Notes under the pieces: generated by a model | The model's database searches: none | What the model was told of the DNA's origin: nothing | What the model saw: only the letters and a program-made list of their open reading frames with translations | Position numbers and translations under genes: made by a program | Shown here: positions 11,642 through 23,365 of the stretch, piece after piece | Layout of the letters: the number at the start of each line of letters is the position of its first letter | How positions within the stretch are numbered: the first letter of the stretch is position 1 | Origin: Axinella damicornis | Taxonomy: Eukaryota; Porifera; Demospongiae; Axinellida; Axinellidae | Assembly (NCBI GenBank): GCA_963931865.1 | Contig: OZ007512.1 | Span: forward strand, 9,433,160-9,497,159 | Reading direction: 5' to 3' | Length of the DNA stretch: 64,000 bases

Positions 11642-14600
11642 GGAGCATTGAGTACTCTGACCTGAAGTTCGAGGAGAGTGTGGGAATTGGTGGGTTTGGA
11701 ACAGTGTACAAGGGACGATGGGTTTCTAAGAACAAGACTGTGGCCATCAAGATGATGGTGGTATTGGTGGAACGAGAGGCAAGCATATAAGTAGAATGTT
11801 CATATGTGTGGTGTGATTGGTCAGTTACTGAATTCTAATGCACTTCCAGTCCTCAAGCTCTACTATACTGTAATTTTATAGAGTCCAGGTCTTATGAGTT
11901 TCCTGCTTTATCTGTTCAGGTTAGAATCCTCAGCTCACTGGATCATCCCTCCATCATCCAGTACTACGGGACAGCCACCGAGAATACTGCACACTTCATT
12001 GTCACAGGTTTATCAAATGCCATAGAAAATGCTCTCACTATGCATGTACATTGTTACTATGTACGTATGTGTCGGTCATGCTTAGGAATGTTACGGGCCA
12101 GTTTCCAGCTGGCCACATGAGTTTTATAGCTACAAGACTTCAACATCAGAGATCAGGGGACAAACGTGCTGGGGGGGACCTTCAGGCCTAGCTAAGCTAG
12201 AAGAGCTACATGACAGTGAGCATAGTCGACATCTCATACTATACACTCGCACCCCATCACCAACCTACGCACATGCATGCACAATGAAAATTTGGAAGTG
12301 ATGTGATTGAACTATAGTAATAATTTATACCTTTGCATAGTAAGAAGTAAGGCTATCACAGATGATTGAAAATGAGAAATTTGAATCTAAACGCATTGTT
12401 TTATTGAGGGATGGTTATAGTAATGAATTCTAATTGGGCGTGAGGCACGAAGTGACAACCTTATGCACTCTGTAGTTTTTTTATATATGACAATTTTGCA
12501 TCTAAACGCAAGGATACACACAATAGCATCTAAGCTAATTTTTTGAGGTATGTACCCTATCTAAAGTTAAATTGATGAGATGACAATTCTCAGTACTTGA
12601 ATTTAGCTCGAGTACGGGCAGCAATGGGGGGTCCAACTTACATTTGGTTTTGACTTGGAGACCAGGCTTGCCATCAACTGTAGAAAACTTGACAGTTACA
12701 TGATCAGGGATGTTGAGGTGAGACTCGGAACAGTCACTATCACTGTCATAGCTATAGTAGACTCATCAGAAGATGTTAAGGTAGCATTCATGTGAGGAGG
12801 TGCTCTAAGGCGCAGGAGATGCAGTGGGACAGATCTCTTTGCTCTCTTCCCAATCACTGGGGTCCAGCCTTCTTCGTCACCATTGGAGTAGCTATGTGAC
12901 ACAGTGAACTGCACCTCTCTTGTCATAAGGTAACGGAGGGGGTTTCCGGACAGTCTTTTAATTCCGGACACGGTATTCATTCCCCTACATTCGCTCCATT
13001 AGCAATTTTTCCGAATTATGGTAAGTGCGCATGCATACCCTACCTTCGAACTTTCCAACGCTGTGGCAAAAACTGCTCCTAGAGAGCGAAAGCTGGGGCA
13101 GTGTCCGGAAATCCCCTACTGTCCGGAAACCCCCTCCGTTACCTTATTTGACATTTGAGCAAGAGTTGAGATTGATACCCTTTTTCAAGTTGGCTTGGTT
13201 GGGAGTAAAAGTTGATGAGCTATTCTGAGTAGAGTTGGCTTGACTTTCAGGGCTCAGTTCAGGGCCATGGTGTAGCTACATTCAGTGGAGTGGCAGGATT
13301 TGGCTCTGCTTCAGCAGTGCTTTTGGCACTGGATTGCTTACACTGAGCAGCTTTCTTGGCCTTGGTCTTCCTCTTTCTCTTCTTTTTCCTCATCTCTTTC
13401 TTGTCATAGTGTAGCTGTGAGGAGCCTGAGACACTGGGCCAGATGAAGCTAACAGAGAAACCACCAGCTGTAAGATTTGGCAGTCCACATAGCATCAGAG
13501 AGTTTCAGAGCACTTTCTTGCAACTGCAAACTAAGTACTAGTGACAGGGGAAATCCAGCTGCACTAATGCTAGCAAAATCTCCTTCCAAAACTGCTACTC
13601 TAATAGCTAGCTAGCTACTTCTGTCAGCCATTTTATTATTCAAGACTAGTACTAGTTGAAACTGTCTCAGACATAAACTGAATACAAATAGGGAACTAAC
13701 TCCATGGCTTGTATAATTAATTTATGTAGCTATGCCTTACACAGAATTTGCTGAAAATGGTTCCATCTACGACTACATTCATGAAGAGCACAAGAAGCCT
13801 CCTCTGCCTCAGATATTACTCTGGGCAGCACAAGTGGCTGAAGGTATGTTTTTATGGCCAGTCAAAGTGACCAATACAGATGCAAGACCATTATATTCAA
13901 CTGTAGCTATAGCAAAATTCTGTACACACAGTACGGTCTACCAGGAGTTTGTTGCCATGGTATTGCTGCATGCAAGTGTACAGAGTGCCATTGGTGTGGT
14001 ATTTACTGGATATGTACTTCATGTAATGACCTAACTGCACAGTTGATTTGTGGGAATACTTGAAAAGAGCACGAGAACAACACAGGCTGCGCCAATTAAT
14101 TAAGTTCACACCTTTGTGCCTGCTCTTGACTCGACATTATAGAGCACATGGGAAAAGCAGTATATATCTATTGTTTGCTTGTATCATAGACTCGGTAGAG
14201 TCTATATGTAGGGATACGACGTACACGCAATACATGCCAATACAAAAAAAAATCTCTCCAAATCTCAGAAACGGTACACTTATAAGCCTTTATAACCACA
14301 TACCGTTCATCTTCGAGTGTTTTCATGACCAACAAGACTCCTCGCATCGCGAAAACCCGTCGCGAAAGTACCACACCAGGCACTCACAAAACGGGCAAAT
14401 TGTTTTTCTTTCTTTCTTTCTTCTTCTTCAGACAACTTAGCTCAACGTTGCCTCAATCTGTCACGATGGTTTTCGCACGAAACAGTAGCATTTTCAACCG
14501 AGCAGTGCAACGTCCCATCGCTTTTTCGCTACCTCCAAGTCTTCACCAGGCGGCTGCAGCTGCCCACTCAAGTATATGGCTTCGTTTGTCACGCCATGTT

Positions 14601-17600
14601 CACGTTTGTACGCATGCGCACTTAAACGATCACTTAGCAACGATACGTAATTATTACTCAAGATCGCTGAATTAGAAACAGTGACGAAGCTGCGTTGACC
14701 GACGTGTTGTCAAACCATAGATATACTACACAACGTATATCTATGGTCAAACGAGGCACTGTTTATAAGACTGAGGTTAGTCCCTGTAGAGTCTATGCAT
14801 GATTTAGCTAAGCTTATATTGCTACCTATACTGTATTCTGTGAGCAGGGTGAATGCCTATCTCAACTCTCAACACCCATATGAATGTCCCTACCTATGTC
14901 ATGGTCTTAGAACTCAAGGGCTTTGTTATCCATCTAGGGAACAGTTGACTTGAGATGCCCGGGCCTGATTCTTCAGCCAATGCTGGAAGTGTAATACTTG
15001 AGTAATATAGTCCATATACCAAGGCAAGGACACCTACTGCCCAGTTGCCTGTGAGGTCACTGACTTCTGCAGCAAACTTCAGCTCAAACATGCGCCTGCT
15101 GCCAAAAAAAAAGTAATAAAAAACATTAAAAATGTAGCAGCATGTAGGGATACCAGAACGGCCAAAAGTAAGGAAACAAGAGGGATGATCGAACATAACA
15201 GTGAATTATATGATTTGAGGATGAGCACATGCGACAAGCAGCACTGGATTGATACAGCTGTTGCTAGCATATACCATTCAATGATATGTATTTTTTTGAT
15301 GATTTCACGTAAGTAAACACACCACATCATTGTGGTACAATGATGTGGTACAATGATGTGGTGTGTTTACTTATGCAATGATCTGCTTTGTCCATTCTCA
15401 GGAATGGTCTACCTCCACCAGCGGGACATTATTCACAGAGATCTGAAGTCCAGCAATGGTAAGAAAATTGCGTCTGTGTTATATAGTCGTGTATCTGATA
15501 AAGTAGGTACACAGTTTGTAGTGTTAACTTGTTGTAGCTAGTGTAAAATTCGGGGGAATGGCCCCTTGGTTCACATAGACTATAGAAAGATCGAGTGGGG
15601 CTAAACGGGGTGGGTCAATTACTGGGATGAATCACATACAGGGATGAGGTTTGAATACTAGAGAAGTGTTCTCAGAAGATGCTGGAGTCTGCTGCTGACC
15701 AACGTAATGCCGCTAACATTAAGTTCCCATTACATGCGAATTTCACAGGACGTTTCACTATATAGCACACAATTGTTGTTAGTTTCTTGGAACGTGAGTC
15801 ACTGCATGCGCAAGTGGGCTATCCACCGCTTGGTTGGGTTGCTTAATTTGCAGTGTAACTGCAATGTTGTTCTCAGGTTGGAATATGCTGTTCAATACTG
15901 TGGTATCCATGACAATGATAGTATATATAGCTATCTCTTTCCTGCAGTTGTCCTCACATCCGAACTGAATGCAAAGGTAACGAATAATACAACATGTGAC
16001 TCTATAGGCTGTACTGTGTGGGGTACGTATAAGCCAGTCCCTGTGTGAACGCATCAACCTTTCTGCATGTCTCAGATCTGTGATCTTGGATCTGCTCGGA
16101 GTTTAGAGCACACCGCACGGCAGACCACAGCTGTTGGTACATATGCCTGGATGGCTCCAGAGGTGGGGGCGGTGAACACTGCTACAAGTCTCTGCTTCCT
16201 CCAAATGATTTGTTCTTACGTATTTATACTTCAAGTAGTGCAGTATCTCGATCAGTGATTTTCAATGCTTTTCTTCCTCAGATGCTGCAAAGAAAGGAAG
16301 TCTCCAAATCCTGTGATGTCTACTCGTACGGTGTACTGCTCTTTGAAATAGCAACCCAAGAAAAGCCATTCCACGGTGTGCTTCCTTACGAAATACCTAG
16401 TATGACAGTGGATGGCAAGGTGGGTGATTCACTAACGGAAGGTGTGCAGTCACTCTATAGGAAATGTCCATTCTTGGTGCTAACTTCTATGGCAGTGTAG
16501 CAATGCAGCAACTCAGCTATTAAAAAAAAAACATGTGCACGAACATACCATTAAGCCAACTTACAAGTCATTATAATGAAGACAATTAAATTACGTTACT
16601 CTTATAATTATACTCTGGTTGGTTTAACGAACTGCGCTAACTTGCAGGACTCCCTGGAGGACCAGCCAGGTGGCTGAAGGGACATTTCCTGTCTAAAATT
16701 AAAATTTATCTATCTATCTATCTATCTAACTTCTAGTTTGTTAAAAGTGCTCTCACTCTTGGTTGGAGTTTGTAGTGGTGCTAAAACTGTACGTACATAT
16801 ACAACACTGTGGCTGGAACCAAATTGCATTCTGTCACTTTATCACTCTACACAGCGCCCGACCATTCCTGGAACATGTGATCCACGTTTAGCCGAGCTGA
16901 TTAGACGCTGTTGGAAGCAAGATGCAAAGGTACATCATTGTGGCTAAGTCTGTCAATGAGCTTCCACGTCATGGCTACACCTTGTTTTAATTTTGACGTG
17001 GCTATTGGCCAGCAGGAAGTACACATACTTTAGGTATAGGTACCAGAAATGCGCATGCATCTAGAACCGGCCCTGGCCCTAATATACCCTAACCCATTGC
17101 CCTACTTCATGCCGGACCAATATCCACTTCGTTTTAATTTAGCAACGGTTGAAATGGCTGCTGGGTGAGCACTCGCGTTGTTTTCTGTACCCAAGCAGAT
17201 TTCGAGAACAAATGCTGTGAGAACCGACTGAAAGCGTGGCGAAAGTGATGAAACAGAACTGCGGCACTTGTCAGTGTGCCATACTAGTGCTTTAGCTATA
17301 GCGCTAACTGTTCGTGGCTGCTATGTGCACCATAGCCTCTGTGCTGCTCTTTTGGAACCCTGGGACACCACGCTTCCATCCTAAAGATTCTGCTTCATCA
17401 CACAACAGGTCAGTACTCAAAACGGTAGCCGGTTTAGTTTGCTCACTTGTGCCTGGGGCGTGGCTTATCACTCAAGTCACTTCCTTTCGACCATGCCATC
17501 ATCTGCATCCCACCTCAGGTCTTGTTACTTGCGTACAAATTGTAGTTTTTATTACCGCAGTCAACCATTCTAGCTACACATCATAATTCTGGTATCTTCT

Positions 17601-17645
17601 CTACCACAGGCCAGACCCACTTTCAAAGAGATCCTAGGAACGTAA
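11642..17645 (+). CDS. Kinase B: second MLK/ZAK-like kinase domain of the tandem-kinase gene
   Basis: Nine exons: 11642-11778, 11920-12007, 13745-13843, 15402-15458, 15948-15976, 16076-16162, 16282-16419, 16855-16929 and 17610-17645, ending in TAA. Motifs are GIGGFGTV, VAIK, IIHRDLKSSN, ICDLGSAR, AVGTYAWMAPE, CDVYSYGVLLFEIATQ and RPTIPGTCDP. Exon sizes after the first match kinases A, C, D and E (88, 99, 57, 29, 87, 138, 75). The first exon is 137 nt rather than 164, with a more internal acceptor (ATTTAG), but the frame is kept. Its donor is GC (GAG|GCAAGC) where paralogues have GTAAGC. The final exon encodes ARPTFKEILGT and stops, five residues earlier than kinase C. The entry phase (two codon bases) fits splicing from kinase A. 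Complete catalytic motifs suggest an active kinase. Confidence 0.8.
12690..13495 (-). pseudogene. Second relic of the Lys/Arg-rich antisense ORF (intron B2)
   Basis: Two minus-strand pieces lie in order. The first (13259-13495) contains DKKEMRKKKRKRKTKAKK, and the second (12696-12980) contains NGDEEGWTPVIGKRAKRS and SSDES. It parallels the relic at 2480-3146. No intact start or splice structure is evident, and the function is unrecognised. Confidence 0.4.
14188..15210. repeat. 1-kb duplicated segment, copy 1
   Basis: The stretch begins near GACTCGGTAGAGTCTATATG, contains a TTTCTTTC tract and a segment on the minus strand ending in GGCAGCAGGCGCATG, and runs to GGGATACCAGAACGGC. It matches 19193-20100 over most of its length with indels. 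Copy 1 sits in the intron between kinase B exons 13745-13843 and 15402-15458, and copy 2 is between kinases B and C. Each copy carries a 100-residue plus ORF starting MTNKTPR, but the two diverge by in-frame and out-of-frame changes, so coding is doubtful. Confidence 0.6.
15305..15373. repeat. Short inverted repeat
   Basis: AAGTAAACACACCACATCATTG is followed by its reverse complement, with an extra ATGATGTGGTACA unit in the loop. It could form a stem of about 22 bp directly upstream of catalytic-loop exon 15402-15458. Confidence 0.6.
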
Positions 17646-17921
17646 CTTTGAATACCATCTCCAACTGAACTGCCAAGTGATTGCACCAATTAATGTCTGT
17701 AAATCCATTAATTTGAGGACTGATACTGTAGTTGTCTATAGTATGATTTTGTTTGATTTACCTTTCTGTATGTTGCAGTGTTGCATGGTGGTGACAACTT
17801 GTGACCGTCAAAAAAGTGGAGCCGTGACTGTGTGTAAACAGCTAGTGACAAGCATTGCCACTTGAAACCTGGTTCTGTGGATACCTCCTGTGCAACTGGT
17901 TGCTTCCCAGGCTGCCAGTGC

Positions 17922-17957
17922 AATAAAATAAATAAATAAAATTAAAATAAAATAAAT
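17922..17957 (+). terminator. Candidate polyadenylation signals for the A-B gene
   Basis: A run of overlapping AATAAA hexamers starts 277 bases after the kinase B stop codon, in the correct orientation. The same run could also be a simple AT repeat. Confidence 0.35.
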
Positions 17958-18071
17958 TGCAGTATATACGCATGCAAATACTGCAAGCAATCAAATACTG
18001 GTGGTGGGAATGGCCTGGGAACGAGGCTACTATACAGTGTATGAGGTTGCTGTGTGAAGTTTTAAGTTAAT

Positions 18072-18095
18072 GGGGGGGGGGGGGGGGGGGGGGGG
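18072..18095. repeat. Poly-G tract
   Basis: Twenty-four consecutive G in the B-C intergenic region. Confidence 0.95.
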
Positions 18096-18129
18096 ACAGA
18101 AGGATGAGAGGGTCATCAATATATTATTT

Positions 18130-18275
18130 TAACGTGTGTGTGTGTGTGTGTGTAATGGAAGTGGGATGTTCGTGGGGCGGGACTAGACTAGTGACGCAAG
18201 GACCTTCGTACTTCAATTGGGGAGCAGCAGTTGAAGCGGACGCTAACAGGGAGCAGCAACTAAAGCATGGAGAAG
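18130..18275 (+). repeat. (GT)n-linked GGAGCAGCAG repeat element, short copy
   Basis: (GT)n, then AAGTGGGATGTTCGTGGGG, then GGAGCAGCAGTTGAAGCGGA-type units. The same order is found at 22990-23365, where the unit is amplified, so the two are copies of one element. Confidence 0.6.
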
Positions 18276-19192
18276 GTCTTTATGACTGCAAATGCCGTCA
18301 TGAGCTCGATCCCATAAGCCATAAGAATTTATATTATGGGGAATTTAATACTAGGCATTATACCTACAGGATTTTCAAATTTGCTTCCTTAAGTTGTTTC
18401 TTATGGTTGGTAAAGAGTTAAACCAGGCCGCCCAGGCCAACAGTTTTGCATCCCTTCCAAAAGGTGCTGCAGTGTAAATTTACAATTTCAAGATTAGTGA
18501 TAGTCTTAATTCCATGCAGAGCACTTACACCTATTTACTTTTTTTAGGGTAGAACTGAGTCAACTCCTAGGAGAGAAGAAAAATCTGCAATGGCATGGTG
18601 GGACTCAACCAGCAACCTTTCGATTTTGAATGCTTTAACATCTCGGCTGCCAGCTATCCCTACGTTAATGCAGCCATGCAAGGATGTCACTCATATTGCA
18701 AGAGAAGCGGCATCCATTAAATTCCAATTAAGGGTGGTTGCCCTCCTTGAGCATTGACCCCCCAAGATGGTTTCTCTAGCTATAGACAACTATGACTGTT
18801 AATTTGACAACCCAGGGTTTAATGTAATCATTCTCCAGTAGAAGATAACCAGCTAGTCCAAGGCAGCTGTTCTGGATGATGAAAAGGTACCATTTTCTGT
18901 CCTGTGCTAGTTTCTATTGCTTTCACAAAGAAACTCACATTGTGCCTGTCATTGCTGTGTATCAGTTACCACTACATCAATTTTGAATTCTATAATGCAA
19001 CCAGTTAACGGTGTTCTTAAGGAATGAGTGGCGAAGGTACTAGGTACTAGTAGCACTAGGTAACGTACATGTACACATAGCAATTAGTACACAAAAGCAG
19101 ATTACAAAAGGAAGACATGAAGCAATAAAGGTAACATAAAGTAGAGAATTAATTAAACACTATACACATAATTATAAAAGAATACTAATCAC

Positions 19193-20100
19193 AGAGTCGG
19201 TAGACTCTGTATGTAGGGATACGACGTACACGCAATATATGCTAATACAAAAAAATCTCTCCAAATCTCAGAAACGGTACACTTATAAGCCTTTATAACC
19301 ACATACCGTTCATCTTCGAGTGTTTTCATGACCAACAAGACTCCTCGCGTCACGAAAAACCGTCGCGAAAGTACCACACCAGGTACTCGCAAAACGGGCA
19401 AATTGTTTTTCTTTCTTCTTCTTCTTCTTCTTCTTTCTTTCTTCAGACGGGCTAGCTCAGCGTCGCCTCGATCGCTCATCATGGTTTTCGCACGAAACAG
19501 CAGCATTTCACACCGAGCAGTGCACCAGCCCATCGCTTTTTCGCAACCTCCAAGTCTTCACCAGGCGGCTGCAGCTGCCCACTCAATAACTACGGCTTCA
19601 TTTGTCATGCCATTTTCATGTTTGTACGCATGCGCACTTAAACGATCACTTAGCAACAATACGTAATTATTATTCAAGATCGCTGAATTAGAAGTGCCTT
19701 GCGCTGTTGTGTACGTGTTGTCTGGAACCGTAAGTAAATTCTCTGTGCTACCTACTGTGTTCTGTGAGAGGGGTGAATGCCTATCTAAAGACTCAACAAT
19801 GTGTCGCTACTACTATCTGGTATAGCTATTTTAGCTACACTATACTTAGCTATGGTCTTCAGCTCAGGGAGCACTGGCTTAGTATCCATCCAGAAAAGGG
19901 TTGGCTTTTGAGATGCTTGGGTCTGACTCTTCAGCCATTGCTCGCAGTGTAAATGCCAGAGTTCAGTATGCATGCGCCTGCTGCTAAAAAAATGACATAA
20001 ACAAGTAGTAAAAAACATTTAAAATGTAACAGAATGTAGGGATACCAGAACGGCAAAAAGTAAGGAAACAAGGTAGGGATGATCACACAAAACAGTGAAG
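19193..20100. repeat. 1-kb duplicated segment, copy 2
   Basis: It matches 14188-15210, starting at AGTCGGTAGACTCTGTATG and including a CTTCTTCTT tract. Its 3' part grades into the left arm of the hairpin at 20001-20275. Coding potential is not convincing. Confidence 0.6.
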
Positions 20101-20275
20101 TATACAATCCCCCTACATATCTTTTTTCATTATACACGTATTATGGATAAAGATCTCTGTAGGGGGGGTTGTATACTTCACTGTTTTGTGTGATCATCCC
20201 TACCTTGTTTCCTTACTTTTTGCCGTTCTGGTATCCCTACATTCTGTTACATTTTAAATGTTTTTTACTACTTGT
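20001..20275. mobile_element. Large hairpin (foldback) element
   Basis: Near-perfect inverted arms of about 115 bases (20001-20118 and 20160-20275) are separated by about 40 bases. The arms contain GGGATACCAGAACGGC and TAAGGAAACAAGGTAGGGA. A single arm with the same sequence is present at 15105-15200. It looks like a foldback or MITE-type element, or a repeat arm duplicated by inversion. Confidence 0.75.
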
Positions 20276-20948
20276 CAACAAATATAAAACAAACCGACAG
20301 TTAGAAAGCATCCACGGCAGATACGGGGTAATGCCTGAAAGTAAATCAAACCTGGCAGTTCAGTGGGTGATGGTGTTCAGAGTTCCCAGGTTCTGTTCAA
20401 AAGTGGGTCTGGCCTGTGGTATACAGAACATACCAGAAATATGATGCACATAGCTAGCATGGTTACTGTAGTGATAACACAGATATGTATCAAGGACCCA
20501 CCCCCCAACCCCCTCTTCACATGAAAGTTCTTGCACAGGGTTCAAAAGCAGTGTATTTAAAGGGCCCACCCATCACAAGTCTTGAGCAGCACTATGAAAC
20601 GCAAGGGGAACCTGGGAACAAGGCCAGTTCAAATCGTAATGACAGATTCAGATGACGTACCTTTGCATCTTGCTTCCAGCAGCATCTAATCAGGACGGCT
20701 AAACGTGGATCACATGACTCAGGAATGGTTGGGCGCTGTGTAGAGAGTGATAAAGTAACAGAACTCCAGCCACACTGTTGTGCAACAGTACAATTTTAGT
20801 ACTACTACAAATTCCGATCAAGAATGAGAGCACTTTTAATTAAAAGAAGCTAGAAGCTAGTGCAGTTCGTTAACCATGCAAACAGAGTATAATATTACTA
20901 GGGGAATGCATTGCATTGTGTGGTGAGCGTGAGCGAGTGCGTGTGCAG

Positions 20949-21010
20949 TAGCCTTGTACCCAGGCCCACCGCGGAACGTGGACCGCGTGTGGGCCTGCGT
21001 ATGAGGCTAC
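20949..21010. mobile_element. Short TAGCCT...AGGCTA element
   Basis: It starts TAGCCTTGTACCCAGGCCC and ends GGGCCTGCGTATGAGGCTA. It is flanked by GTGTGCAG at 20941-20948 and again at 21012-21019, an 8-base direct repeat. It sits in the last-but-one intron of kinase C and belongs to the TAGCCTCG family. Confidence 0.6.
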
Positions 21011-22989
21011 GGTGTGCAGAATGTTGAGTTTTTGTATGCAAATGACTGTACGTCACAGAACGTTGACTGAGAATAGAACCACCTCAGGCCACAGAATACT
21101 ATCATACAGGTCTTCTCGTTCTCTGCTGATGCCAGATCTGGGCATCACTGGTCACACATGGGCCGTGAGTCGAGCGCAGGCCAGCCACTGAGTTCCCATT
21201 CACTGGCAATACCTGAAGCAGTCAAACAGGCACATGATCCCCCCACCGCACGCTATATCCTTGTTGAGGTAGACTGTTCCGTGTCTCAGTCAGACAGTCT
21301 CTGGCTCCAAGTCGACGTTGCAATTGTGCAATGGGTGAGTTCGAGGCATGACGCAATGACACGCAAAATACGAGCATGAAGTGATTTACGGCACGACGTA
21401 CGATAGAAATATATAGAAAATTTACAGCAAACTTGTCTATGTCGGGCTCGCTCACGCTCATCCCAATTGTCTTGATGGTGTACTCACCAAACATCCACAC
21501 ATTAAATGCTAATTGTTGAGTTGCTACATTGATAGCATTGCCACAGAAGCTAGCACCAAGAATGGACATTTCCTATAGAGTGACTGCACACCTTTGAATC
21601 ACCCACCTTGCCATCCACTGTCATGCTAGGTATCTCGTAAGGAAGCACACCGTGGAATGGCTTTTGTTGGGTTGCTATTTCAAAGAGCAGTACACCATAC
21701 GAATAGACATCACATGATTTGGAGACTTCCTTTCTTTGCAGCATCTGAGGAAGAAAAGCATTATCACTGATCGAGATACTGCACTAAGTGAAGTATGTAA
21801 GAACAAATCATTTGGAGGAAGCAGAGACTTGTAGCAGTGTTCACTGCCCCCTACCTCTGGAGCCATCCAGGCATATGTACCAACAGCTGTGGTCTGCCGT
21901 GCGGTGTGCACTAAGTCCGAGCAGATCCAAGATCACAGATCTGAGACAGAAAGGTTGAAATCAATTTACACTGTATTTTCATGATCAAATGCCACCCTTG
22001 AATAGTGGCCACATTTGAATAATAGCCACACCTCCAGAAGGGCTGAACAAATAAACGCCACCCTTGTTTAGTAGCCGTGGCTAGTATTCGAATAGCACGT
22101 GAGCAACCTCGTGTATGAATGGATGCACTGATGCACATGTTGTATTATTCGTTACCTTTGCATTCAGGTCGGATGTGAGGACAACTGCAGGAAAGAGGAG
22201 ACATACAATCCTCGTCGTGAATATCGGAGTATTGAACAGCGTACACCAACAAGTGCAAAATATTGTGGTTATACTGTAAATATAAAACAACCAAATGGTG
22301 GATAGCTCACTTGCGAATGCAGTGACTCATGTTACAATAGACTCTTAACAATTGTGTGCTAGTGAAACGTCCTGTGAATTGCGAACTTAACTTAATAATG
22401 TTAGCTGCAATCAGTTGGACAGCAGCAGACTTCAGTATCTTCTGAGAAATCTTCTCCAGCATTCAAACCTCATCCTTATATGCAATTCACCCCAGTAATT
22501 GGATTCACCCCACTCAATCTTTTTTAGTCTATGTGAACCAAAATGACTGAATAACAGCCTGGGGCAACCCCCTGAATTTTACACTAGCTACGGTTAATTA
22601 GACACTTATTTGAATGCATGCACACAAACTGTGTACAATGATTAAACCAGAGACCACTCTCTTTTATGTTGGGGAGTGTACAGCTTAGAACACGTTAAAG
22701 TAGAATAAATATGCTTCATATACACTCTGGTCATTCAGAGCTTCTCAGTATCCACACCGTTCACAAGCCCGTCGAGTCCATGGTGGGGCCATTGAAGTTT
22801 CAATTTTCTTACCATTGCTGGACTTCAGATCTCTGTGAATAATGTCCCGCTGATGGAGGTAGACCATTCCTGTGAACAATGAAATGTGTGCATATACGTA
22901 AGTGGTTGGTTAGGCTAAGTACACAACCACAGCCTGTGTTGTTCCTGTACTCTTTTGAAGTCTTTGAATACATTCCATAACAATATATA

Positions 22990-23365
22990 ATGTGCGTGTG
23001 TCTGTGTGTGTGTGTGTGACAGAAGTGGGATGTTCGTGGGGAGGGACTAGACTCGTGATGCACAACCTTCGTACTTAAATTCACTGAACCTCGAACTCCG
23101 CGAAGGACGCACAGGCTGGAACAGCTAGCTGGGACTACAAGCGGATGAAGCAGCAGCCGAAGCGCACGCAATCGGGGAGCAGTTGAAGGTGATGTAATCA
23201 GGGAGCAGCAGCTGAAGCGGACGTAAGCGACGAGCAGCAGCTGAAGCGGATGCAATCTGGGAGCAGCAGCTGAAGTGGATGCAAGCGGGGGAGCATGCAG
23301 TTGAAGCGGATCGATGCCATCGGGGAGCAGCAGCTGAAGCGGATGCAATCGGGGAGCAGCAGCTC
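22990..23365. repeat. (GT)n plus GAGCAGCAGCTGAAGCGGAT minisatellite
   Basis: After (GT)n and AAGTGGGATGTTCGTGGGG, about eight units of roughly 28-30 bases based on GGGAGCAGCAGCTGAAGCGG fill 23130-23365. It lies in the kinase C intron between exons 23588-23490 and 22869-22813. The 196-residue minus ORF across it is a translation of the repeat and not a gene. Confidence 0.75.

Larger units (their letters stand above)
17646..20359. other. Intergenic stretch between convergent kinase genes B and C
   Basis: No supported gene. It holds overlapping AATAAA motifs at 17922-17957, a degenerate TAGCCTCG-family element end at about 18010, poly-G at 18072-18095, (GT)n with a GGAGCAGCAG repeat remnant at 18130-18275, the second copy of a 1-kb repeat at 19193-20100 and a large hairpin at 20001-20275. 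Confidence 0.6.

Noticed and set aside
14325..14675. MTNKTPR... ORF present twice (also at 19328-19666)
   Set aside because: It belongs to a duplicated repeat. The two versions differ by frame-disrupting changes at the CTT tract and no splice partners are evident.
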